The notes beneath the pieces are model-generated. The model was not told where the DNA came from, searched no databases, and worked only from the letters and a program-made list of their open reading frames with translations. A DNA stretch of 64,000 bases from JALZKA01 sp963725035 (GTDB lineage: Bacteria; Actinomycetota; Thermoleophilia; Solirubrobacterales; 70-9), in contig CAVRWX010000010.1 in NCBI GenBank assembly GCA_963725035.1, forward strand, positions 256,330 to 320,329. The letters are read 5' to 3'. A program made the position numbers and the translations under genes. Shown here in pieces: positions 25,796 to 33,363 of the stretch (position 1 is its first letter; each line of letters starts with the position of its first letter).

Positions 25796-26631
25796 GAGCG
25801 GTCTCCGTTCCCCGACTTGACCTTCTCGGTGCGGAGGGCCTTCGGCTTCGTGTCCGCGCGGAGCCACGGCGGCGCGGTGGTGCCGAGCTTGACGACGAGG
25901 TAGAGGTGGGCAAGGAGCAGAGCGATGATCGCGCCGGGAACGAGCAGCATGTGGAGCGCGTAGAAGCGCGAGAGCGTGGTTGCCTCGAACTCGGCGCCGG
26001 CGCGCAGGAAGTCGGCGAGGTAGGGGCCGACGATCGGGCCGGTGCCGTTGATGTTCATGGCGACGATCGTCGCCCAGTAGGAGCGCTGGTCGAAGGGCAG
26101 GAGGTAGCCGGTGAGGCCCATGACCAGGGTGAGGACGATCAGGACGACGCCGATCACCCAGTTGAGCTCGCGCGGGTACTTATAGGCGCCGAAGAAGAAG
26201 ACGCGGCCCATGTGGAGGAAGATCAGGATGATCATCACCGAGGCGCCCCACTTGTGGAGGCCGCGGACGAACTCGCCCATGAAGACGTCGTTGGTGAGGT
26301 TCGTGATCGAGGCGTAGGCCTCGACCGGCGACGGCGTGTAGTACATCGCCAGGAAGACGCCGGTCAGCGCCTGGACGACGAAGGCGAACAACGTGGCCGA
26401 GCCGAGGGTGTAGAACCAGTTCGTGCCCTTGGGCACCTTGCGAAGCAGCATGCCCGTGAGGAACGGGCTGGCGCCGCTCCGCTCGTCGACCCAACCGATG
26501 AGGTCGACGCCGGCCTCCTTCGCCGTGTCGACTACGACGGAACCCTCGTCGTCGCTGTTGGCGCTCGCGCCGTTGCGTTTGCCGTTCTGGCCGGGCTTGG
26601 CGGGCTTGCGGAGGAGTGAGTTCTTGGCCAT
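25792..26631 (-). CDS. qcrB: Menaquinol:cytochrome c reductase cytochrome b subunit (b6-type)
   Basis: 279 residues, the N-terminal four-helix cytochrome b half. Helix segments include FAFVVQALTGVFLAMYYTPSP, ASVMIILIFLHMGRVFF, and SRFYALHMLLVPGAIIALLLAHLYL; paired histidines of the haem ligands are in helices two (HKWG, HMGR) and four (LHML, LAHLYL). A soluble N-terminal extension of about 70 residues precedes the first helix. Between the Rieske gene and the subunit IV/cytochrome c gene on the same strand. Confidence 0.92.
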   Translation of the reverse strand: MAKNSLLRKPAKPGQNGKRNGASANSDDEGSVVVDTAKEAGVDLIGWVDERSGASPFLTGMLLRKVPKGTNWFYTLGSATLFAFVVQALTGVFLAMYYTPSPVEAYASITNLTNDVFMGEFVRGLHKWGASVMIILIFLHMGRVFFFGAYKYPRELNWVIGVVLIVLTLVMGLTGYLLPFDQRSYWATIVAMNINGTGPIVGPYLADFLRAGAEFEATTLSRFYALHMLLVPGAIIALLLAHLYLVVKLGTTAPPWLRADTKPKALRTEKVKSGNGDRS

Positions 26632-26634
26632 GAC

Positions 26635-27309
26635 TTAGGGCGCCGGGGGCGTCGAGGGTCGCGGCGGATAGAGGTATTCCCAGATCCCTCCGGTGAACTC
26701 ACCGGGGTCGCGGGCGCGGACGGGCTCGAGATCGTTGGTGACGCTGTAGCGCGGGCCGATCTCGACCTGGCCGGCGACGACGCGGGTCTGGAAGCGGTCG
26801 AGGGGGCGCACAGGCGGACCGCCGATGACGAGGCCCTCGAAGTCATAGGCGCCGCCGTGGCACGGGCAGCTGAAGATGCCGGCCGCGCGGACGAAGCGGA
26901 CGGGGCAGCCGAGGTGCGCGCAGCGGGTCGAGACGGCGACGTACTCGGCCGGATCCTCGCCCAGGTCCGCGGAGCCCTGGCGAACGTAGGCGGTCGTCTT
27001 GCCGGCCTCGCCGATGCCGCTGCGGATCGTGATGATCACGGGGAGGTAGACGTCCGGGGAGAACTCGTCGGTGCTGCCGACGGCTTCCCAGACCTCCTCC
27101 GGCGTCTCGAGGATCGGCGCGACGGAGAAGGCGACGAGCGGCAGTGCGACGATCGTGAGCGCGGCCGCTCCGGCGGCCTGCCCACCCACGATGAACGCGC
27201 CGCGGCGCGTCATGGTTTCGCCCTCGTAGTAGCCAGCGGGATGGGGCTTTTCCAAGCCCCCGCTCCCGCTTACGGGGCCATCGGTTTTGTCAGCGTCGTT
27301 CTCAGCCAA
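26635..27309 (-). CDS. qcrA: Rieske iron-sulfur subunit of the bc complex
   Basis: 224 residues. A twin-arginine-like MTRRGAF precedes one membrane helix (GGQAAGAAALTIVALPLVAF). The 2Fe-2S ligands are in CAHLGC and CPCHGG near residues 150-170, the classical Rieske pair. It oxidises menaquinol and passes electrons to cytochrome c. First of three consecutive complex genes; its start overlaps the stop of the HepS-like gene by 8 bases. Confidence 0.94.
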   Translation of the reverse strand: MAENDADKTDGPVSGSGGLEKPHPAGYYEGETMTRRGAFIVGGQAAGAAALTIVALPLVAFSVAPILETPEEVWEAVGSTDEFSPDVYLPVIITIRSGIGEAGKTTAYVRQGSADLGEDPAEYVAVSTRCAHLGCPVRFVRAAGIFSCPCHGGAYDFEGLVIGGPPVRPLDRFQTRVVAGQVEIGPRYSVTNDLEPVRARDPGEFTGGIWEYLYPPRPSTPPAP

Positions 27310-27907
27310 AATCAGGTCGGTCGGACGGCGGTGATTCTATTGCTTGCGAGGCGTCCGTAAGCGCATCTGTCAGGCCAGCCGCCGATGCCATCGAACTCGC
27401 CGCGGCCCGCGCGGCCTCCTCGGCGCCCGGATTACCCGCTCTCAGCGCGAACTTCGCTTCCTCCAGGCCGTCCGGCTCGCCCGTCGCAATGGCCATCGTG
27501 GAAGCGAGCCACAGCGCCTCGCCAGCGGGGGCGGGCCGGGTCTCGGCGCCGTCGGCGTGGAGTTGCGCGCCGATCGAGATGAGGTCGGAGAGCTCGCGGA
27601 CGGCCGGAAGGTCGCCCAACCCGGCGAGCTGCTCGAGGCCGATGGCGTAGAGGTAGTCGCCGGCCAGCAGGCGCAGGTCGGCGTCCGCGCCGACGATCAC
27701 GCGCGGCTCTCCGTAGTGGAGGAGGTAGCCCTCGCGCACGGACTCGATCACGAGCGCGTAAGCGGCGGGCTCGTCCGCAGCGGCCGGCCCGGCGGCCACG
27801 AGCGCTCCGAGAGCGGCGGGCGCAGTCGGCTCGGCGACGTGCGGAGAGACGACGGTGTCCTCGGAGCGAAGCTGCGCGGCGAGGGTGTGGAGGGCTGAGG
27901 AGGGCAT
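27302..27907 (-). CDS. Helical protein, possible HepS-like (heptaprenyl diphosphate synthase component I) subunit
   Basis: 201 residues, mostly alpha-helical, starting SSALHTLAAQLRSEDT. The segment DLRLLAGDYLYAIGLEQLAGLGD resembles the LAGDYY core of HepS, the small non-catalytic subunit of heteromeric heptaprenyl diphosphate synthase. Context fits: in Bacillus hepS-menG-hepT are one operon, and here this gene heads a run ending in menG and a polyprenyl synthase, with the bc complex inserted. The match is by eye and weak; alternatively it is an uncharacterised assembly protein of the bc complex. Confidence 0.45.
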   Translation of the reverse strand: MPSSALHTLAAQLRSEDTVVSPHVAEPTAPAALGALVAAGPAAADEPAAYALVIESVREGYLLHYGEPRVIVGADADLRLLAGDYLYAIGLEQLAGLGDLPAVRELSDLISIGAQLHADGAETRPAPAGEALWLASTMAIATGEPDGLEEAKFALRAGNPGAEEAARAAASSMASAAGLTDALTDASQAIESPPSDRPDFG

Positions 27908-27976
27908 GGACGGCCCGATTATCGCGGGCGTCGCGGTGCATGCGAGGGCTCGGGCCGCTGCGGCCTTCCGTCAGCG

Positions 27977-28087
27977 GCGTTCGGCGCTGCGCTGCGCTTG
28001 CGTTCTTTCGCGGTTTCGCGGCTGCGTTGCGCTCGCATTTCTCGCGTTCGGCGCTCCGCTGCGCTTGCGTTCTTTCGCGGTTTCGCG
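27977..28087. repeat. Tandem imperfect 44-bp repeats
   Basis: Two 44-bp copies (27977-28020 and 28044-28087) differ at a single position and share the parts GCGTTCGGCGCT and TTGCGTTCTTTCGCGG. The 23 bases between are a degenerate partial copy. No intact gene covers the repeats. Confidence 0.8.
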
Positions 28088-28138
28088 CGTGATTCGGCTC
28101 GTTTGGGTGGGCACTAATGGGAGATTTCCTGGGAGCGT

Positions 28139-28196
28139 TTCGCGTGTGGTAATCCGCGACCTCTCAGCGAACGTCCGGAGTACACACGAGCTCTGA
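28139..28196. repeat. Dispersed ~55-bp repeat, copy B
   Basis: Homologous to 18661-18718, with the full core AGCGAACGTCCGGAGTACAC. It ends immediately before the start of the DUF559 gene and may contain its promoter or 5' leader. Confidence 0.7.
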
Positions 28197-28201
28197 TCTC
28201 C

Positions 28202-29130
28202 GTGGCTGACCGGGATGCTGAGCTCAATGCGATTGCCGCGCGGCAGCACCGCATCGTCACCACGAGACGCCTCCGCTGCCTGGGGATTTCGCGCTCCATG
28301 GTGACTCGTCGCAGGCTCAGTGACGGCAGATCTGACTCGGCTCCATCTTCGCGGTCTATCTCGTCGGGCCGGGGCCTCCCACTCGCAAAGGACGTTGGCT
28401 TGCCGCAGTTCTTGCCGCCGGCGAGGGCGCCCTCCTGGCGCGCACCTTTGCCGCGTCGCTCCACGACATCGCAAAGCCGCGCGGGTCGCGAATCGACGTA
28501 ATCGTTCCAGCGCACCGCCGCGCGAAGCTGAAGGGCGTCCGGCTCCACCGCTGCCGCCGGATCCACCCAGACGACATCTCCTTGGTCGACTCAATCCCGG
28601 TCACGTCCGTCGAGCGGACCCTTTGCGACCTCGCAACCGTCCTGCGCTACGCCGACCTGAAACGCGCCTTCGAGAAAGCCGAGCGCCGCCACCTCATCGA
28701 CCACCGCAAGCTCCGCGAGGCAGTCGAGCGCATGCGCGGCTCGTCAGGCGCCGCGACGATGCGGCAGCTCCTCGGCTACGACCCACGGCCGGCAACCGAG
28801 ACGCGCTCCGAACTCGAGATCGCCTTTCTCGAGCTGGTCACCAATGCCGGCCTGCCGCCGTATCAGCGCAACGTCGTCGTCCACGGCCACGACATCGACG
28901 CGTACTGGCCCGAAGCGAACCTCGTCGTCGAGCTCCAGAGCTACACGTGGCACTCGGACCCCGAAGCGTTCGAACGAGATCACGCGAAGCTGGCGCAGCT
29001 GCAGGTTGCGGGGTGCGAAGTCCTAGCCCTCACTTATCACCAGGTGACCAACGAGGGCGAATGGGTAGCCAACGCGATCCGATCAACCCTGGAAGCAGAC
29101 GATCAGGAACCAGCCACCAAAGCCGCCTGA
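28202..29130 (+). pseudogene. AbiEi-type HTH plus DUF559 endonuclease-fold protein, frameshifted
   Basis: The N-terminus (GTG 28202) reads IAARQHRIVTTRRLRCLGISRSMVTRRRL, an AbiEi-antitoxin-like winged helix. The frame is lost near 28318 and again near 28345; from there one frame runs to 29130 with the VYLVGPG turn, HRRAKLKGVRLHRC and TSVERTLCDLA of the AbiEi middle part. The last third is DUF559, a Vsr/restriction-endonuclease-like fold, with SELEIAFLELV, the DIDAYWP strand, NLVVELQSYTWH and AGCEVLALTYHQV. Such genes are abundant, often multicopy, in Thermoleophilia-like actinobacteria. Role unknown; nuclease activity is inferred from fold only. Confidence 0.7.
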
Positions 29131-29233
29131 CTGAGCCTGTCCCGGCTTTATGGCCCTCTCTCCCTTATTGCCCAAACGAACGCCTCGCGCCACGCAACCA
29201 CCACGCGAAAGACCGCAGCGGCCGGCGGCGCCG

Positions 29234-29485
29234 CTAGTGCGCCACGGGCGGCGGGATTCCGCGCGCCAGCTGGATGAGGCTCCAGGCTGACACGATCGCC
29301 CAGACGCCCTCGAGGAGGGCGAAGCCCCACTGCTCCTCGACGATGGCGAGGACGAAGAGGATCGCCGAGCCCACGAGGTTGAGCCACAGGTACGTGAACG
29401 ACGTGGCGCTGATCCAGCCCCTGAGCTGCCCGGCGAAGCCGGCGAGGATCAAGAGCGCGCCGACGATCTGGATTGCCTGATCCAT
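29234..29485 (-). CDS. CBU_0592-family small membrane protein
   Basis: 83 residues with three hydrophobic segments: QIVGALLILAGFAGQL, TYLWLNLVGSAILFVLAI and VWAIVSAWSLIQLA. The TSFTYLWLNLVGS pattern is typical of the CBU_0592-like family of unknown function. Its ATG follows the hemL stop region directly on the same strand. Confidence 0.7.
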   Translation of the reverse strand: MDQAIQIVGALLILAGFAGQLRGWISATSFTYLWLNLVGSAILFVLAIVEEQWGFALLEGVWAIVSAWSLIQLARGIPPPVAH

Positions 29486-30796
29486 TTAGTAGCTCAGCTG
29501 AGCGCTTCGGCGAACGCCTCGGACGCAGCGTCGCACGGTGCGCTCGATCGCAGCCTCGTCGTGCGCGAGCGAGACGAACCACGCCTCGAACTGCGACGCC
29601 GGCGGGTAGATGCCGCGGTCGAGCATCCCGCGGGCGAAGCGCCCGTAAGCGTCGAGGTCGCAGGCCGATGCGCCGGCGAAGTCGCGCGGCGCCTCCTCGG
29701 CGAAGAACGGCGTGACGAGCCCCGGAACCGAGACGACCGAGACGGGCAGGCCATCCGCGGCCCCGCGCAGGCCGGAAGCCAGCTGGTCCGTCAGCGCAGC
29801 GAGTCGCCGGTATGCCGCGGCGTCCAGGTTCTCGAGCGTCGCGAGCCCCGCCGCGACCGCGAGCGGATTGCCGCTCAGCGTTCCCGCCTGGTAGACGTCG
29901 CCCGCGGGCGCGATCCGCTGCATCAACTTGCGCGAGGCGCCGTAAGCGGCGGCCGGCAGCCCGCCGCCGATCACCTTGCCCATCACCGTGATGTCCGCCT
30001 TCACGCCGAGCAGCTCCTGCGCGCCGCCGCGCGCGACGCGGAATCCCGAGATCACCTCGTCGAGCACCAACAGCGCGCCGTTCGCGGTCGCGAGCTCGCG
30101 CATCCCCTCGAGGAACCCCGCCTCGGGCGGGACCAGGCCCATGTTTGCCGGCAGCGGCTCGGCGATGACCGCTGCGAACTCGCGCTCGGCCAGCGCCGCC
30201 TCCAGCGCCTCGAGGTCGTTCCAGGGCACCACGATCGTGTCGGCCGCCTGCGCCTCCGTCACGCCCGGGCTCGCCGGGATGCCCGCGGTCGCAAGGCCCG
30301 ACCCCGCCTCGGCCAGGAGCCCGTCGACGTGCCCGTGGTAGGCGCCCGCGAACTTCAACACCGGGTCGCGCCCCGTCGCCGCGCGGGCGAGGCGCAACGC
30401 GCTCATCGAAGCCTCCGTCCCCGACGACGTCATCCGCACCATCTCGACCGAGGCGAACCGGTCGCAGACCTCGGCGGCGAGCTCGACCTCGCCCTCCGTC
30501 GGCGCGCCGTACGACGTGCCGCGCTCGGCGGCGCTCTGAACGGCATCGACGACGTCGGGATGCGCGTGGCCAAGGATCAAGGGGCCCCACGAGCACACCC
30601 AGTCGACATAGCGGTGCCCGTCGACGTCGATCAGCTCAAAGCCCTCGCCGCGCTGGACGAAGATCGGATGGTCCCGCCCGATCGAGCGCATCGCCCGCAC
30701 CGGCGAATTGACGCCACCGGGCATCAACCCAGCCGCGCGCGCGTAAATCACCTCAGACGTACGGGTATCGGTCCGAGCCGTCACAGTTCCGCGCAC
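29486..30796 (-). CDS. hemL: Glutamate-1-semialdehyde 2,1-aminomutase, probable frameshift at the C-terminus
   Basis: PLP enzyme making 5-aminolevulinate in the C5 tetrapyrrole pathway. Motifs: LMPGGVNSPVRA at the N-terminus, SSGTEASMSALRLARA, LDEVISGFRVARGG and the PLP lysine in TVMGKVIGGG. Length (about 430) is normal. The annotated frame ends CVRGVRRSAQLSY, unlike the family; one base removed near 29533 gives an ending ASEAFAEALS with a stop at 29494, as in homologues. Starts at GTG 30796 or GTG 30784. Downstream of hemB and the siroheme-decarboxylase-like gene. Confidence 0.92.
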   Translation of the reverse strand: MRGTVTARTDTRTSEVIYARAAGLMPGGVNSPVRAMRSIGRDHPIFVQRGEGFELIDVDGHRYVDWVCSWGPLILGHAHPDVVDAVQSAAERGTSYGAPTEGEVELAAEVCDRFASVEMVRMTSSGTEASMSALRLARAATGRDPVLKFAGAYHGHVDGLLAEAGSGLATAGIPASPGVTEAQAADTIVVPWNDLEALEAALAEREFAAVIAEPLPANMGLVPPEAGFLEGMRELATANGALLVLDEVISGFRVARGGAQELLGVKADITVMGKVIGGGLPAAAYGASRKLMQRIAPAGDVYQAGTLSGNPLAVAAGLATLENLDAAAYRRLAALTDQLASGLRGAADGLPVSVVSVPGLVTPFFAEEAPRDFAGASACDLDAYGRFARGMLDRGIYPPASQFEAWFVSLAHDEAAIERTVRRCVRGVRRSAQLSY

Positions 30797-30798
30797 TT

Positions 30799-30823
30799 GG
30801 TGCCAGGCACCGTGCCTGGCACC
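30799..30823. repeat. Dispersed 25-bp repeat, copy 5 (head-to-head)
   Basis: One unit GGTGCCAGGCAC followed by an inverted unit, flanked by TT and GGG. Transcripts from either strand would form a near-perfect hairpin. It is between the siroheme-decarboxylase-like gene and hemL. Confidence 0.9.
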
Positions 30824-30835
30824 GGGCGGCTGGCG

Positions 30836-31927
30836 CTACACACCCGCGTGCTCGCGTTCCCAGTCCGAGTACTCGTCCGTGAAGTAGCGCAGGCGGATCT
30901 TCTTGAACTCGGTCGAGGAGTAGAGGATCGCCCGGTCCTCGCCGTGAAGCCCGTGCTCGTCGGCGATGGACTGGAGGATCGCGTCGCACTCCTCCTTCGA
31001 GCGCCCATGGGCCATCGTGAACACCGAGTACGGCCAGTCCTCATACGTCGGGCGCTCGTAGCAGTGCGAGATGCCGCGGACGGAAGCCATCTGCGTGCCC
31101 ACCTCGAGGATCTCGCCGTCCGGCACCTTCCACACTCCCATCCCGTTCGCCGAGAAGCCGGCGCGGCGGTGGTAGAGGATCGCCGCGACGCGGCGGAGCA
31201 GCTTGCGCTCGACCATGCCCTCGAGGTGCGCGAGGAAATCCTCGACGGAGCGGCCCACTTCGGCAGCCGCCGTCTCGTACGGGCGCTCGATCGCCTCCAT
31301 CGGCCCCTGGAGCGCGCGGATCACAGCGATGTCGAAGTCGTCGTACGGCTGGCGCTCGAGCTCGCGCGGAGTCGCGGCGTCGGCGACGGCGGCGAGCGCG
31401 TCGGTGCCCTTCTCCATCTCCAGGTTCATGTTGATCTTGAAGAGCTTCAGCGTCGGCAACTGGCGGATCGACTCGGCGCCGGTCATCTCCTGAAGGACGT
31501 CGAGCGAGCCCTGAAGCCCCAGCTTCGAGTCCGGCGGCGTCGCGATCGTGAACCAGAGGTTGAACTCGTGCGTCCGCAGGTAGTTGTGGGAGACGCCGGG
31601 GTGCGAGTTGATGAGCTTCGCGGCACGGTGCGGGTTCTCCGCGTCCACCTTCGCCGCCACGAGCATCGAGTCGAAGCCGAGCGCGCGCGTGTCGAAGATC
31701 GGCGTGATCTCGCGGATGATCCGCCCGTCGAGCAGGCGCTGCGTCCGCTCGAGCGTCTCCTCCACCGTGATCCCCGCCTCGTCCGCGATCGGCCCGAACG
31801 GCTCGCGAACGAGCTGGAAGCTCGACTGCAGGAGGTTCATCAGGCGCTTGTCCGTGTCGTCGAGCGGGATCGCCGACCCGTCCTTGCGCGAGCGCGCCTT
31901 CGACTGCGGCGTCTTTACCGGAGCCAT
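30836..31927 (-). CDS. Fused AhbA/AhbB-type siroheme decarboxylase (Lrp/AsnC-like)
   Basis: 363 residues made of two tandem Lrp/AsnC-like modules, each with a winged helix and a RAM-like domain. The first has GVSHNYLRTHEFNLWFTI, the second GISHCYERPTYEDWPYSVFTM; these His-Tyr-Arg-rich segments are the siroheme-binding signature of AhbA/AhbB and NirDLGH proteins. Those enzymes decarboxylate siroheme to didecarboxysiroheme for the alternative haem or haem d1 pathways. Usually two subunits, here one chain. It overlaps hemB by 13 bases and precedes hemL, which supports a tetrapyrrole role. Databases often call such proteins AsnC regulators; regulation of haem genes is the alternative. Confidence 0.75.
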   Translation of the reverse strand: MAPVKTPQSKARSRKDGSAIPLDDTDKRLMNLLQSSFQLVREPFGPIADEAGITVEETLERTQRLLDGRIIREITPIFDTRALGFDSMLVAAKVDAENPHRAAKLINSHPGVSHNYLRTHEFNLWFTIATPPDSKLGLQGSLDVLQEMTGAESIRQLPTLKLFKINMNLEMEKGTDALAAVADAATPRELERQPYDDFDIAVIRALQGPMEAIERPYETAAAEVGRSVEDFLAHLEGMVERKLLRRVAAILYHRRAGFSANGMGVWKVPDGEILEVGTQMASVRGISHCYERPTYEDWPYSVFTMAHGRSKEECDAILQSIADEHGLHGEDRAILYSSTEFKKIRLRYFTDEYSDWEREHAGV

Positions 31928-32886
31928 TCCGCAGCCTCCTTCGCGTAGTAGGTGAAGATCAGGTCCGCACCGGCGCGCTTGATCGAGGTGAGCGTCTCGA
32001 GCGCAGTGGAGCGCTCGTCGAGCCAGCCGTTCTGCGCAGCCGCCTTGAGCGCCGAGTACTCCCCGGACACCTGGTACGCGGCGACGGGAGCGCCCGTCTC
32101 GTCCTTGATCCGGCGGATCACGTCGAGGTACGGGGTCGCCGGCTTCACCATCACGATGTCCGCGCCCTCGTCGAGGTCGAGCTTCGCCTCGCGCACCGCC
32201 TCGGCGGCGTTGGCCGGATCCATCTGGTAGCCGCGCCGGTCGCCGAACTCCGGCGTCGAATCGACGGCTTCGCGGAACGGCCCGTAGTAGGCGGACGCGT
32301 ACTTCGCCGAGTAGGCGATGATCGGAGTGTTCGGGAAGCCCTCCTCGTCGAGCTGGTGGCGGATCATCCCCACGCGCCCGTCCATCATGTCCGAGGGGCA
32401 GACGACGTCGGCGCCCGCCTCGGCGTGGGAGATCGCCGTCTTCGCCAGGAGCTCGAGCGAGATGTCGTTGTCGACGTCGCCGTCGCGGACGAAGCCGCAG
32501 TGGCCGTGCGAGGTGTACTCGCAGAGACATACGTCGGTCATCACGGTCAGGCCGGGATGCGCCTCCTTGACGGCGCGCACCGCGAGCTGGACGACGCCCT
32601 CGGAGTCATACGCGCCCGAGCCGACCTCGTCCTTGGCCGAGGGGATGCCGAAGAGGAGGATCGCCGGAACACCCGAGGCGTGAAGGTCGCCGGCCTCTTC
32701 GACCAGCTCGTTGATCGAGAGGCGGTCGATGCCCGGCATCGAAGCGACGGGCTCGCGCACGCCCTCGTCGGCGACGACGAAAAGCGGCTGCACCAGATGG
32801 CGAACCGACAGCTCGGTCTCGCGCACGAGGTCGCGAAGAGCGGTGGTTGCGCGCAGGCGCCGCATGCGCGTCGCAGGGAAGCTCAC
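31915..32886 (-). CDS. hemB: Delta-aminolevulinic acid dehydratase (porphobilinogen synthase)
   Basis: 323 residues, full length. The zinc site is DVCLCEYTSHGHCG, the two Schiff-base lysines lie in YSAKYAS and MVKPA, and PSDMMDGRV is conserved. It condenses two aminolevulinates to porphobilinogen. The cysteine-rich form indicates a Zn-dependent enzyme. First gene of the hemB, siroheme-decarboxylase-like, hemL cluster. Confidence 0.97.
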   Translation of the reverse strand: MSFPATRMRRLRATTALRDLVRETELSVRHLVQPLFVVADEGVREPVASMPGIDRLSINELVEEAGDLHASGVPAILLFGIPSAKDEVGSGAYDSEGVVQLAVRAVKEAHPGLTVMTDVCLCEYTSHGHCGFVRDGDVDNDISLELLAKTAISHAEAGADVVCPSDMMDGRVGMIRHQLDEEGFPNTPIIAYSAKYASAYYGPFREAVDSTPEFGDRRGYQMDPANAAEAVREAKLDLDEGADIVMVKPATPYLDVIRRIKDETGAPVAAYQVSGEYSALKAAAQNGWLDERSTALETLTSIKRAGADLIFTYYAKEAAEWLR

Positions 32887-32896
32887 CCCGCGAAGT

Positions 32897-33322
32897 CTAG
32901 GAGGACTCGCCGGTATGGGCGTGGGTTTCGCTCAGCAGAGCGGCTGCGGATCGCCAGGCCTCGGGCGAAGGACGCTCGAGGTGACGGTTGTCGAACCCCT
33001 CCTCGCCGAGATCGGGCATATTCGGGTTGAAGAGGCACTGGTACCCCGAGTCCGTGTCGCCGTTCTTGGCATCCACAAGGAAGGCGACGTCTCCCGACCG
33101 GTTCTTCACCGAAGAGGCTCTGTTGTTGAGCTCTTTCGAGACGTTCGTCGCGCCCTTCTTCTCGAACACCTCGCGGTCGCCTCGATAGTTCGTCTTGGCC
33201 CAGATGCACACGGCGCCCTCAGGGCATGCCTTGCCCCGCTTCGAGCTCGCAGCGTCACCGGTGGCGGGCGCAACGACCAGCGCTGCCGCGATCGAAATCA
33301 GGAACATCCGCTTCATGCCCAT
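32897..33322 (-). CDS. Secreted peptidase-inhibitor I36-like protein
   Basis: 141 residues with a signal peptide (MFLISIAAALVVAPATGDA). The mature part contains CPEGAVCIWAKTNYRGD and the NNRASSVKNRS turn, typical of the SMPI/I36 inhibitor family with a beta-gamma-crystallin fold. Cysteines at about 33, 39 and 95 allow a disulfide. The C-terminal 45 residues have no counterpart in the short family members. Exported; target unknown. Confidence 0.75.
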   Translation of the reverse strand: MGMKRMFLISIAAALVVAPATGDAASSKRGKACPEGAVCIWAKTNYRGDREVFEKKGATNVSKELNNRASSVKNRSGDVAFLVDAKNGDTDSGYQCLFNPNMPDLGEEGFDNRHLERPSPEAWRSAAALLSETHAHTGESS

Positions 33323-33363
33323 CTCCTTCAGTTGGGGTACGACGCGAGCCTAAGCGAGATCGC

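Noticed and set aside
27977..28087. Possible CRISPR array
   Set aside because: Only two repeats with a 23-bp intervening piece that is itself repeat-like; no spacers and no cas genes.
30836..31927. Ordinary AsnC/Lrp transcription regulator
   Set aside because: The tandem modules, siroheme-type His/Tyr/Arg segments and position in a haem operon fit siroheme decarboxylase better, though regulation is not excluded.
29561..31948. 795-codon open frame on the plus strand
   Set aside because: It is antisense to hemL and the siroheme-decarboxylase-like gene, shows only Arg/Leu/His-rich shadow composition and no motif.
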